From contig NW_019211455.1 of assembly GCF_002443255.2 (NCBI RefSeq), positions 19,505,126 through 19,569,125 on the forward strand: a stretch of DNA of 64,000 nucleotides, written 5' to 3'. The notes below the pieces were generated by a model. The model had not been told where the DNA came from. It ran no database searches and worked only from the letters and a program-made list of their open reading frames with translations. Source of the stretch: Varroa destructor (taxonomy: Eukaryota > Arthropoda > Arachnida > Mesostigmata > Varroidae). Below are positions 11,574-20,668 of this stretch, in pieces (the stretch's first letter is position 1; each line of letters begins with the position of its first letter). Position numbers and translations under genes: made by a program.

Positions 11574-12122
11574 ATTAAGAGATAGTACTAAAGCGGCAAT
11601 CGAGAAAATTGATATGGCTCTCATCTGGCAACTATTGAGTAAGTTTAGTTATTACAGATTCCGGGTTTTTTTTTACCTGCTGTCATTCCAGACAGATCAA
11701 TAACCTGCTGTTTGCGTAAACGTAAAATGCCATATTTTTCATACGGTTATATAATGAAGCATCGCTTATCCGGTTGTCCATTTGAATTAATTCTGCTTAG
11801 GATAACATGGGTTAAATATAAGATTTTACAGGAAGACCACACGTAGTTCCGATGTTATTATTGTTTTAAATTACTCTATTATTATCCTATAAGCATCATG
11901 TAACTCGGCACTCTGTCGTTAAACCTTAAACATTACACCTGATTATATTTACAGAGCGGCGGTGGCAATGTGGGCTCTGCCAGTTCGGTGGAGCAAGGCC
12001 TGCTACCAGGTACCTCGCCAGGGTCCCTGGCTGCAATTATCCAGCATTCTGTTGCTGATCATACGTCGCGTGTACTTCCAGCACACGTAAAACAGCCTAA
12101 CTCAAGCGAAGTTTGTGTGTAA
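1191..12122 (+). CDS. Nlg: Neuroligin, 3' part of gene (nine exons, partial at 5' end)
   Basis: Postsynaptic cell-adhesion protein that binds neurexin across the synapse; its ectodomain is a catalytically dead cholinesterase fold. Exons are 1191-1414, 1832-2050, 3097-3203, 4967-5109, 6267-6399, 7287-7531, 7990-8124, 9469-9792 and 11955-12122. Every junction is GT-AG and the phases chain without conflict (0/2, 2/2, 2/1, 1/0, 0/1, 1/0, 0/0, 0/0, then stop), giving about 565 residues. Residues 1-231 are the end of the esterase-like domain ([37 protein letters not shown]). Residues 232-312 are the stalk. A transmembrane helix lies near 313-337 ([20 protein letters not shown]) and is followed by basic YYQRDK. 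Residues 338-565 are the cytoplasmic tail. The signal peptide and about the first half of the ectodomain lie upstream of the window. Identity is very secure for the ectodomain and membrane helix; the tail is assigned by splice phase and codon composition. Confidence 0.95.
1832..2050 (+). CDS. Nlg: Neuroligin exon B (former catalytic His region)
   Basis: Acceptor TTTTCAG, donor GG|GTGCGT. It completes the split Arg codon of the previous exon and ends in phase 2. It encodes residues 75-147 with [28 protein letters not shown] (an N-glycosylation sequon) and YWANFFRSG. The block matches the neuroligin 'GCxHGEDLPYxFGAPL' and 'YWSNFVRTG' segments. The position occupied by the catalytic His in cholinesterases, and kept as His in vertebrate neuroligins, is Asn here (codon 1914-1916). 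Confidence 0.95.
2051..3096 (+). other. Neuroligin intron B-C
   Basis: A GT-AG intron of about 1 kb. Apparent reading frames here are short and lack coding character. No repeat or structure stood out. Confidence 0.8.
3097..3203 (+). CDS. Nlg: Neuroligin exon C (end of esterase-like domain)
   Basis: Acceptor TTCACAG, donor G|GTAAGT; phases 2 in and 1 out. It encodes [14 protein letters not shown] and [15 protein letters not shown], matching the neuroligin 'NPN...W..Y.P..Q.YLHIG' segment that leads to the C-terminal helix. A (TA)n tract begins 42 bases past the donor. Confidence 0.93.
3204..4966 (+). other. Neuroligin intron C-D
   Basis: A GT-AG intron of about 1.8 kb containing the (TA)n tract. 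Two open stretches (about 3615-3974 and 4431-4799) start at ATG or a near-start codon but show no family resemblance and are treated as chance. Confidence 0.75.
3246..3296. repeat. (TA)n microsatellite
   Basis: An uninterrupted TA dinucleotide tract of 51 bases, starting 42 bases after the donor of neuroligin exon C. Confidence 0.98.
4967..5109 (+). CDS. Nlg: Neuroligin exon D (C-terminal helix of ectodomain)
   Basis: Acceptor GTCGCAG, donor CAA|GTGAGT; phases 1 in and 0 out. It encodes [18 protein letters not shown] and LIPKLHRAG, clearly matching the neuroligin '[26 protein letters not shown]' helix. It ends with the acidic LLEDFDNQ. In this family the helix contributes to the dimer interface. 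Confidence 0.95.
5110..6266 (+). other. Neuroligin intron D-E
   Basis: A GT-AG intron of about 1.2 kb. I saw nothing further in it beyond short AT-rich runs near 5850-5880 and 6200-6230. Confidence 0.75.
6267..6399 (+). CDS. Nlg: Neuroligin exon E (stalk)
   Basis: Acceptor TTGCAG, donor G|GTGCGT; phases 0 in and 1 out. It encodes 44 residues beginning [18 protein letters not shown] and then a Gln/Pro/Gly-rich stretch ([14 protein letters not shown]). The NIS sequon fits an extracellular, glycosylated juxtamembrane stalk. Sequence similarity to known neuroligins is weak, so the call rests on splice phase, position between exons D and F, and a fully open frame. Confidence 0.85.
6400..7286 (+). 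other. Neuroligin intron E-F
   Basis: A GT-AG intron of about 0.9 kb. The first 260 bases are GC-richer than the rest. No additional exon that fits phase 1 was identified. Confidence 0.75.
7287..7531 (+). CDS. Nlg: Neuroligin exon F (transmembrane helix)
   Basis: Acceptor TTTTTAG, donor CAG|GTATGA; phases 1 in and 0 out. Polar stalk residues precede the transmembrane helix [20 protein letters not shown] (residues 313-332) and [17 protein letters not shown]. This is the family's '[26 protein letters not shown]' pattern, with the stop-transfer basic cluster on the cytoplasmic side. It is the most diagnostic segment for neuroligin as opposed to other esterase-like adhesion proteins. Confidence 0.96.
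7990..8124 (+). CDS. Nlg: Neuroligin exon G (cytoplasmic tail)
   Basis: Acceptor CATTACAG, donor CAA|GTACGT; phase 0 at both ends, 45 codons. It encodes a basic, Ser/Thr/Pro-rich cytoplasmic segment starting [18 protein letters not shown] and ending STLPRPQQ. No known binding motif is evident. The exon length is a multiple of three with phase 0/0, so it could be skipped without a frameshift. Confidence 0.82.
8125..9468 (+). other. Neuroligin intron G-H
   Basis: A GT-AG intron of about 1.3 kb with an unusually GC-rich second half (about 8600-9300), including an open frame at 8746-9015. No family match and no splice-phase-compatible exon was recognised. Confidence 0.7.
9469..9792 (+). CDS. Nlg: Neuroligin exon H (cytoplasmic tail, Ser/Gln-rich)
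   Basis: Donor AAG|GTAAGT; phase 0 at both ends, 108 codons. The acceptor is ambiguous: AG occurs at 9464-9465, 9467-9468 and 9472-9473. Starts at 9466 or 9469 keep the same frame and differ by one Gln codon. In this frame third codon positions are strongly G/C, and the product is acidic and Ser/Thr/Gln-rich ([28 protein letters not shown]), ending [12 protein letters not shown]. The third acceptor would change the frame. The classical vertebrate gephyrin-binding motif is not evident. Confidence 0.8.
9793..11954 (+). other. Neuroligin intron H-I
   Basis: A GT-AG intron of about 2.2 kb. The first 850 bases are GC-richer; the rest is AT-rich and carries the (TA)n tract at 11541-11569. No exon was recognised. 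Confidence 0.75.
11541..11569. repeat. (TA)n microsatellite
   Basis: A 29-base TA tract in the last neuroligin intron, about 390 bases upstream of exon I. Confidence 0.97.
11955..12122 (+). CDS. Nlg: Neuroligin exon I (C-terminus with stop codon)
   Basis: Acceptor ATTTACAG, phase 0 in. It encodes 55 residues ([15 protein letters not shown], then [19 protein letters not shown]) and ends QPNSSEVCV followed by TAA (12120-12122). The terminal V-C-V fits the hydrophobic-x-hydrophobic (class II) PDZ-ligand pattern, whereas vertebrate neuroligins end in a class I motif. The stop lies within GTGTAAGTAT, a near-ideal 5' splice site (donor GT at 12119), so the exon may also be spliced onward. Confidence 0.8.
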   Translation, partial: SGGGNVGSASSVEQGLLPGTSPGSLAAIIQHSVADHTSRVLPAHVKQPNSSEVCV

Positions 12123-12459
12123 GTATCTATTCTCAAATATGTAAACGCGGTGGCTGTGTTCAGTGGAAGCTTGTCATTGTTATTGCTACTTAGCAAAAAA
12201 AGTCAGTTTTGTAAATGTAACTATTAGATTGATGCATAAGTAAACTTAGTTTTTTTTAATTTTGCTATGCTAACGATCAGTGCTTTAAAGCCGGGGTAAA
12301 AGAAACATTCTGTAATAAAATCAAAAAGAAGACAGTCGTCTTGTGGGGTATCAAGCACGATGCTTTGCAGAGGTATAAATCTTTTGACCATGAGCAAAAA
12401 GACAAGTAGGAAAGGAAAACGAAGTAACCAAAAACAATCGTTAAATGTGCACAAAGCCT

Positions 12460-12465
12460 AATAAA
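12460..12465 (+). promoter_or_regulatory. Candidate poly(A) signal AATAAA (proximal)
   Basis: This canonical hexamer lies about 340 bases after the stop at 12120-12122, a plausible 3' UTR length for the short neuroligin form. No transcript evidence is available, and in AT-rich DNA such hexamers also arise by chance. Confidence 0.4.
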
Positions 12466-13204
12466 AGGGCAGATCAGATCTTCTTACAATATAAAAATTG
12501 CATTTCCCTGAATTTCTTTACGGGTCAGTCCTATATACGGCCATTGATGTGTTCGAACAAAAGCACTGTTGGATGATAGGTTTGCTTGGTTCTTTTTTTT
12601 TATTCCTTGTCTTGGATGGAGCTAAGTTTAATAGAATAGTGCCTACGAAGTGACTAAATGAGATAAAGTTTAACTCCCTGCAAGGGGGAAGAACGGGCTT
12701 AGTACTAGCAATCGCTAACAGATACTCAGCTACACAAACGTAAGAATCAGAACAAATGACACCATTGAATATTTTCAACAGCGCTGTACGGCGTTACCTA
12801 TTCAAGTTCAAAAGGTGACTGAGGGAGACAGGGAAAGGATAATGGTCGAGCGGCCAGCGCCTACTCTCAGCGATTCGCATCCAATACGTTTCGCTTTCTC
12901 TTTTTCGTATGTCTGCCACGTATGGCCGTTTTCGAGCAGTGGAAATAATTGAATTTCGAACCAAACATGTCGAACCGTGAGATAGGTAGACCATATATTT
13001 TTCCTGTAGCGTAATTATATTTTAGGGCTCGTTAGTATATTACGATTAAGACTATGTTTGTTAAAAAATACCGCTGCGCTTAGTACAGAGCGGCTACCTT
13101 TAGCTAGCGTTTGATTTTTTTTTTCTTAGGTTTCTATATCAGTAACAACGTCAATGTCTAACTTAGCGTTTTGTTTCTTTTCAGAATTAACTACCACTAC
13201 TAGT

Positions 13205-13207
<3 letters not shown>

Positions 13208-13251
<44 letters not shown>
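13208..13251. repeat. (TA)n microsatellite
   Basis: A 44-base TA tract followed by a degenerate TACATACATATGTATATATA tail to about 13269. Confidence 0.97.
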
Positions 13252-13255
<4 letters not shown>

Positions 13256-15432
13256 CATATGTATATATAAAAAATGGACGAGAGCGAAAGCGAGGTGCTG
13301 TCGAGTACGCCAAAAGTCGCGCACATAAGCAAGTAATGAAGTTATCGTTGTAGTTTTGGAAGAAGCGCGTTTCCGACCATGAGTTGTTGTTTGTCTCTGA
13401 TATTGTGGTTACGCATCGCAGTCGAAAAAAGGAGCAAAGGTTTCCGAAAAAGTGCCCCACAATAACGGTAGAAACGTAACAGACCCACTCGCTAACCGAT
13501 TGCATGGGTGCACTGTGGATAGTATAGAGTTGTACGCGCCAATCGGGAAAATAGGCTCCTACAGTAGCAGCAATACCCAGCCGCAGCATACCATGATGGA
13601 AAAGAATAGATCAAAATCTGCGCACATAGTCAACTTCTGTAAAGCGGAAAGCTGGGCAGCCTGAGAAGAGAAAGAAGGAAAGACATTTAGACATTAGAAA
13701 GGGAGGAGAAAAAAACAGGGATGAAAAAGTGAAAAGAGGGAAGCCGCAAAAGACAACAGATAAAGGAAAACAGCGGCCTGATTTTTCCTAGGAAGTTTAA
13801 TTAAACATAATGAAAAACTGGGATAAGTTGAAGCAGTTTGAATGGCGGGTCGGAACAAACGGGTAATTAAAGTACCAAAGGAAAGTTGACAGAAAACACA
13901 GAAGAGATAAATGACATTTGTAAAAGCAGACGATGCAAAGAAAGATGGCAGACACCCGAATTGAGTCAAGTCAGACACTGTTTGTGCGTTAGGAAATCAA
14001 TTCAACTTTGCGTCTTCTGGAAGCTTCTCGCAGCCGTGTTTCCTGCTACTCCTTTTCCAACAAACGTCGTTAACTCGTTCACACAACAGCGACCAGAGGC
14101 ACCCAGCAGCCACCGGCAACGGCTTTTATTTCTTCACACTAAACTAGTGGTACAGACGTTTGATATAACTTGCACCCGCCTGCGACAAAGAATGCCTCAG
14201 CGAAAGCCTAGGGGGCTACCTAGTTCATACAATAGGTCTGTAACAAGATAGGCACGGTGATAGGTGATAGGATCAGCAGTTACAGAAAAGATCAATAAGA
14301 AAGAAGGTAAGACTAGTAGACTGATCGCAATCATTGACTCGTTTTATCGGATGTGTGAAACATTGAATCAAACAAAGGAAGTCAGTACGTCTGTCGATGT
14401 ATCAGAATGCACAGGAACGGGGCCTTATTGAAAAACACAAGGGAGAACTACAATGCGTCGTTAACCCGTGACCAGTCTAACCTTGAATGTGATATCCCTG
14501 TGTGAAGATTTTTCAGTTCTTTGATATTTTGGTATGGCAATTTAAGGGAATTACCGAGAATTGTCAAAGCAATAGGCATACTCTGATCTTAAATCAAAAT
14601 GTTTTATTTCCGCCCGTTGTCTCTCAATGAATGGGTGATTAGAGCTGAACAAATAGGATTCCATCTATATTTGTCAGAGTATATAATTTTGCTAATAGTG
14701 ATAATACGAAGTCAAAAGGAATTTAGGTAACTACACAATCTTTCTTTTACTGGCTTCGATTAAAGCAAAAAATGGTAGTTTGCCTGACAACTCCGTCTAA
14801 TCAGTAAGGCGAGCTTTACGAAAGTTTGAAAAAGTTTTAAGAAAATAAGCCAGACATGATAATACTGCTACGTACCAGGGATTACGCAGAAGAGCACCTG
14901 ACCGTCATGGAACCATTCAGGTACGCCAGTCGCAGAAATCTTAAAGGCAGAGGCGAACAGCTGTGGGGAGCTTCCGGTCGGAAGCAGGTTGTAGGTTGTT
15001 CATACCCTTATATATACATATACCTGTACATGCTCAATTTGTAAGAAACTTCGGCCCGTTGAGCCTCACCGCTCGGTCCAGGCTAAAATGTGCTTTTGAC
15101 TCGGGCGGAGGTCCAAGCGGGTATAGATAGAAAAAAACAAGGGGAAAAACACAAACAAATCGAACGAAATGAAATAACAACAATAACAAGAACAACAGTG
15201 AACTTCTTAGATCCAGAATGTTAGGAAAGTAAAGATGGCGAGTAACGTAGTCTGGCACAACGAACACAACTGATGAAAAGCCGAAAAACAAAAACATAGG
15301 AAATAACATTAACAATAATTATTGACAAAACAAGAGTTTGAAGAGCAAACATTCTCTAAAGCAATTTTTGAAACGGACGCGAAGTAAAATTTGCATACGA
15401 CGTGACAGGCAGTGAAAAGGGTCATGAAAAAA

Positions 15433-15445
15433 GGGGGGGGGGGGG
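15433..15445. repeat. Poly(G) run
   Basis: Thirteen consecutive G on the + strand, preceded by an A run. It is a potential polymerase-slippage or G-quadruplex-type site. Confidence 0.95.
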
Positions 15446-16106
15446 TACGATGTCACCGTTGATTGCAGAACACGTAACATGCTTAGTTGTATACAGGTAG
15501 GCGACAGCAACGCTATTTCCGTTACTAATTATTATAATTAATATGCTGGGCGATATATTCCCACTATGTAAAAGAGAATAACGTTGTGCCGCCAGTAAAC
15601 CACCACAGCCGACGGATTCTCCTGTGTGCCCTGTACGGAACCCTCGTATGCTTTCGTTACAACCATACATTTACAAAAAAATAGACGAATACTCATACAT
15701 TCTCGTATGAACTTAGTCAGACGGAATAAGTGTTGCTGCCGTCACTAAAAAGTCGACATTTTGTTGCTGCAGCAACAGCGGAGTAAAAGCAAATCAGTTT
15801 TGCTATATGCTGCGTACGACTCCGCTTATGCGGTTCTCATTGGTCCTAAGTATATTTGTCAGTTAGAACGTTAACTGAGTAGTGCTTTAGTATGGCAGCA
15901 GACAAGCGATAGGTGACTTGACCTGTCTACCTACGTTAATTGCAGTCAAACGAACTTAGCGAACTGGTAGATCTATTCAAGCAGTGGATCTAGTCTGGGT
16001 CTTCTGATAAAAGGCAACATACAGCTCTGTATTGTATATAGTGAATGATAGTGCGGGCAAGAATGGGGCAAGAAAGTGCTGAACAAAAAAGGACAACTGA
16101 GCAATC

Positions 16107-16131
16107 AAGCAAGCGAGCGAGCGAGCGAGCG
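16107..16131. repeat. (GAGC)n tetranucleotide repeat
   Basis: About six tetranucleotide units of AAGC then GAGC. They are GC-rich within an AT-rich, purine-rich stretch. Confidence 0.9.
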
Positions 16132-16312
16132 TAGAACGAAAACGTCGAGAGGATGAGTGAAAAGATTTTACAAAAGAGAAAAAAAAAAGGGCTAAACTGG
16201 ATACGAGATAATAGAGAAGAGAGCTGGAAAATATTGCTGATAATAATAAGACTAATAGTAATGATGAATGATAATAACAAATGAAAATACTATGAACGAA
16301 AAGAGAAGACGA

Positions 16313-16331
16313 GTACGTACGTATGTACGTA
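16313..16331. repeat. (TACG)n tetranucleotide repeat
   Basis: Tandem TACG units with one TATG interruption, 180 bases from the GAGC repeat. Confidence 0.85.
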
Positions 16332-19300
16332 GAAGGCGATAAACTGAAATGAAATTGCCCCGGCAATTGGTGGTATGTTTCTGCTGTAAAGTGTAAATGA
16401 AGGTAATAAATTCTTATTCTTAACGTCAGATATTCATCTTCATCGAGAAAAAATAAAGAATAACTTATTTTCCTACAACGCTCACCGCATCTTTATGCTT
16501 AGGATTATAGTCATGTAGTGTTAAAAAAAAAAGCACGATATAGCAAAGTATATGCGAGAAATAATAGACGTGCACACAGAGTTGTTACCGGATGCCTATC
16601 GTCATTAGGGTCCAAAACTGTTTTGTTACAGGAATTGAAAGATAAAATGAAAATATACGTTGGTGTACGTTCGCTTTTAGTCGTCCTGTTATTAACTTCT
16701 GTATCCTTAAGCGGCTAGTTCGGAATCAGAAAATTATTCCGATTCGACGAACTTTTCTGAGAAGGGCAAGCACTATCTCGATATCGAGCGATCCACCTTA
16801 ACGTCTCCACCAAAAAAATTTGTCTAGCTGTGGGCTATTGGACTGACATTACTGGTTATTGTCCCTAGCAAGTGAAAAACGCGTTTAAGTTATGTATGTA
16901 CTCAATTGTATGTTACAACTTCACGACCTCGGTTTAGTAACTCGAACTTGATATAATCTGTGAGTTGAAAACTGTGAACTAACTATCTAGAACGCTCCCA
17001 GAATATTGATTGATCCTCTTCAATTGATTCTACATCGCGAGCTCTGCAGGTTAACACGAAATATCCAATTCATCACATGCCCCTATAGGCAACAATCTTA
17101 AGTCTGAGGCAGTTCTGCAATTTGTTAAGGTCTGCTTTATATGAATGTTGTTCGCTAACTTGTACTCTTAATACGGAAGGTAAAATTTAAAGAAATCAGT
17201 TAATTATACACGTTGAGTCGTTTACAAGGCTAAACTCCCGGAACTCGGAAGAAGACATTATAGGTTTCTTATGAACTATCGATTGACGGAATTAGTTTTC
17301 AAGCGTAAAACATAAATTTTCTGTCACATGAAATGTTTCTACGATCCTTACATTACCTATTAACAAAATTCTATAGCACGTATAGTTTTAACATTCTCGA
17401 TTTAGCCTCTTTGTGGTCGAATCCATAAAAAGAGGGCAAATTTACCTTTTACGTTCCGACGGAGAAGATACCTAATTGTCACCATTTGTAACTGTAATCC
17501 ACAGTTACTTCTTATACGCTTGAGAGACAACGTTATCATGTACGCGAGTAAGTTATATTACATTACAAGTTAATATTATATAACAAGTCTGATGGAATAA
17601 TTGGCTTACACTGCTTAACTTCCCGTAACACCTCCGCTTTTCTATAGCATCAACTAGCAGGTAAACTAGATTTCGTATTGGTACATGTTATGCCTGTGCG
17701 AAAATGGTTCGAATCGTGTCGTCTCTCGTACGCTTCCGGACGCCCTTTATATCGTGTAGCAGATAGGTAATTAAAGCTCCGTACCTGGACTTTTTCGGCA
17801 GATAGCGTCCTTAAGACAACTGTAACTTCACCGTGAAATTATGGGGCCAATAATTGAATCTACCAATAAGTGTGCTGGAAACATTACGGACATAGGACAC
17901 CTTTTACGCTAAAGCAGGATAATCAACTATTGTAATTTTCTGATCGGTGTAAAGCTCTAATCAACTCAGCCCAAGAGTTCCGGAAAAGCAAACAGAGATA
18001 CGCAACATGAAAATATCACGAATGACTTAAAATACATCGAAGTCAGATACGGTTACTGTAAAACATAATTTTGGATGCTCATGCTTCCCATTTAAAGCGC
18101 GTACCCCCAGTAGAGAGCTATATAAATACCATATTTAAATGTAGAAAAAAAAAGTATTATTCTATAGTTTTCAAGGGGGGCAGGTTATAAAAATCAATTA
18201 TACATTTTTTACGAAGAAGGCACCCTGAGCGCTTGTGGTCGCTGTGTCGTGCACAACCTATTTGGAACAAAATTCGGGCACATTTTCCAATACGACAAAT
18301 AGACTAGTATGGCTCATTCACTGACCAGCAGCGTACGTTCGACTCTTCTCAATGACGGAGCTGAGTGGTAGGTAACTGAGGCATCGCTGATAGTCATCTG
18401 ACGTGTACGTTTTCAAATCAGACAGACACTGGTTCTATCTTCATTCTGTAGTAGATAAAACGGCATTAGCAGGTTCTTGTGGACCCATGGAGCTATTTAA
18501 CGAACACGTTCGGGAGAGTATGTTTCGGTTCGAACAAGTAGTTAAGTATCGAAGGTCGAATTAGGAAATAGCGTGTCTTCTATCAATGAGTAAATTGCCA
18601 TTTACGTGACCTTCTGAATAGTTACTCCCCTCGTGTATTGGACCCGTGTCCAAATGAAAGGAAACCAAATTTTCATCTTAGATATTACAGTATCCCAAAA
18701 TTGTGCAGATTATTACTTAGTATTTTTAGGTATGGTAATTGATTTTTTTCAACTTTAGGCTTGAAATATAATTGTGACACTTCACAGTAACACCGTAGCA
18801 CCGTACGTACTTCCATCATCCGCCGCTTCCTCCATCAAATTTAACAATTGTTAAAAAATAGTTTATAGGAGTCGCTCGATCAAAACTGATCATCGGTTAT
18901 TTTGACAACATATTTCTTCCAACATAGCGACAAACTTGGATAATGCGCTTCCCCATGTAGCGTACAAGATCCCCACGAAAAAATATATTAGCTAGTGGCG
19001 GTAAATTTGCAGGGTAAGTCGACGAATTTTCGGAGCTCAGTAAAAGCAGTAGCTGATGGTTTGACCAAGATGAAAGCAGTAACTCTTAACTTCTCCGCAC
19101 AAATGCTAAAGAACTAAGCTCGCTACTGGAATATTAGTACCAAATCACTTGGTGTTTTTTGGAACGAGCAATAACGGGAAATAGATCTCAAGGAGCTTTC
19201 CTTATAAATCTGGTATCACTGTTTGAATTATAGAACAACAGTTTCCTTGTATAAGGTCATTCCGCATCACCGTCTCAACGGAGAGACATTTGTGTGGATA

Positions 19301-19684
19301 TGCCATTAAGATTTCATAGAAAAGTACATACTGTAAGGTATAATCGACACGCTATCGTTCAGATCTAGTTAGGTGATACATCAGAGACTGGTGATTTTAT
19401 CCAAGGTAGTGTCCTCCTACATGCAGGATATTTTCAAGCGTACACATTTCCATGTTAAAGCCATCTATAAGAAACGCTAGTAAGCCAGTTATTGACAAAA
19501 AGGCAGGCAAAACGCTGCAAGGGCAAGGTTTGAGCATTCGGTCTTCAATGGAAACACATGACATTGTTATCGTATCCGCGATTCCTGGCCGTTCTTATGG
19601 CCATTACCGGTGACTTTGCACCACCGGTGTCTTCACATAGATCACACTGTTTCAATACTAATTGTTATTACTAATATTTTACAG

Positions 19685-19862
19685 ACCGACACCCCCGAAG
19701 CCGGGAGCGGCTGGCTGGGTCGCCGCTCGAGCCAGGCCACAGGTCGCAATCATTGCTATTACTTATACCAAGCTAGCAGACTCCATCATCCATAGCTTTG
19801 CATCAGTAGATTTAGTTAATTATAACACTGTGTCGCTGGACTTGGAAAAAATAAGTCGCTAA
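19685..19862 (+). CDS. Candidate alternative last exon of neuroligin
   Basis: A GC-rich block inside AT-rich sequence starts after acceptor AATATTTTACAG. Joined to the donor at 12119 (phase 2), it reads V-PTPPKPGAAGWVAARARPQ and stays open to TAA at 19860-19862, adding about 59 residues. Joined in phase 0 to the donor at 9793, it reads TDTPEAGSGWLGRRSSQATG and stops at 19793-19795; that frame has the higher G/C at third positions. A weak internal donor, CAG|GTCGCA, follows the GC-rich part, so the exon may instead end near 19742. Neither tail matches a family motif I can name. The block could also be an unrelated exon or chance. Confidence 0.35.
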
Positions 19863-20628
19863 TTCCCTCTCGTTTTTACCCCCGCTATATTTCCCTACCT
19901 CGGTTCCCTCCGGGCTTGACCCAATCCCATTTTCATCGCCAAGCCGACTGTAGCTTTGAAGCAGAAATGGCAAACCTGCTGTCAATATTTGTCCATCGGA
20001 GTAAAACGATTATAGACTCAGCTGTTCGCCCTACGCTAAGTAGCTTCACGAGGTAGTGATCAATGCCGAACATGCAGCAGCAATTCTCAGCGCAGTGTCT
20101 GTCCTATACAAACCGCACATGGCGTTTTTTCTGTTGCCGGCCACTGTGCACTGACTGTAGCCGGCTAAGCTTAAAATCATCCTCGCGCGGTGGTTGAAAG
20201 TGCAGGATCGTAAGTTCTTACCTATGGACGCCTTCCTAAATATCTCGTCACCACAGTGCCGGCCACGGCAACCGCCTTAGGTGCAGCGTGCCATCGTGGC
20301 AACGTATACACGCACGTCTGCCTTCTCCACGCCGATAATATGTACATATGAATACTCCCATGTGGATAGGGCCATACAGCATCATGCACTAACCCTAGCA
20401 ACCGCGTCACCGCCGGCCATAGCCATGGTTGCTGTCACAGTGATAGTAGCAGCAGAAACGCACGTAAATAAATAAGTTTGCTGGTAAATAGAGCGTGTCG
20501 TCGGCAAGATACGCAAAACAGAAAGAGAGGCCATCGTCTCGAGGACGACGGCGCTAGCGACTGGCAATCATCAAAAAATATTTGCAGCAACGTAAGAGTC
20601 ATCCAAAGCCTGAAGCAAATTGGTGTTA

Positions 20629-20634
20629 AATAAA
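20629..20634 (+). promoter_or_regulatory. Candidate poly(A) signal AATAAA (distal)
   Basis: This hexamer lies about 770 bases downstream of the possible alternative stop at 19862. Two bases later a 14-bp stem with an AACG loop begins (20637-20668), then TTTTTGCTGTTG. The order hexamer, hairpin, T-rich element suits a 3' end, but this is inference. Confidence 0.35.
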
Positions 20635-20636
20635 GA

Positions 20637-20668
20637 AAAAAGTGACGACGAACGTGTTGTCACTTTTT
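20637..20668 (+). other. Stem-loop directly after AATAAA
   Basis: AAAAAGTGAC (20637-20646) pairs with GTCACTTTTT (20659-20668). Bases 47-50 continue the stem through G-U, A-U, C-G and G-U pairs, leaving the loop AACG. The stem is 14 pairs in RNA and is directly visible in the sequence; its function is unknown. Confidence 0.6.

Larger units (their letters stand above)
12123..19684. other. Non-coding stretch: 3' UTR then unassigned
   Basis: The first few hundred bases are probably 3' UTR of the short neuroligin form. From 13270 to 16400 the + strand is notably purine-rich (long A/G runs) and carries several microsatellites. From 16719 to 19609 no six-frame ORF of 60 codons exists on either strand. 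No gene, RNA or transposon was recognised. If the alternative last exon is real, all of this is intron. Confidence 0.6.

Noticed and set aside
13200..13589. Minus-strand 129-codon frame ending in a Tyr/Ile repeat
   Set aside because: Its C-terminus is the translation of the (TA)n microsatellite and the rest is unmatched.
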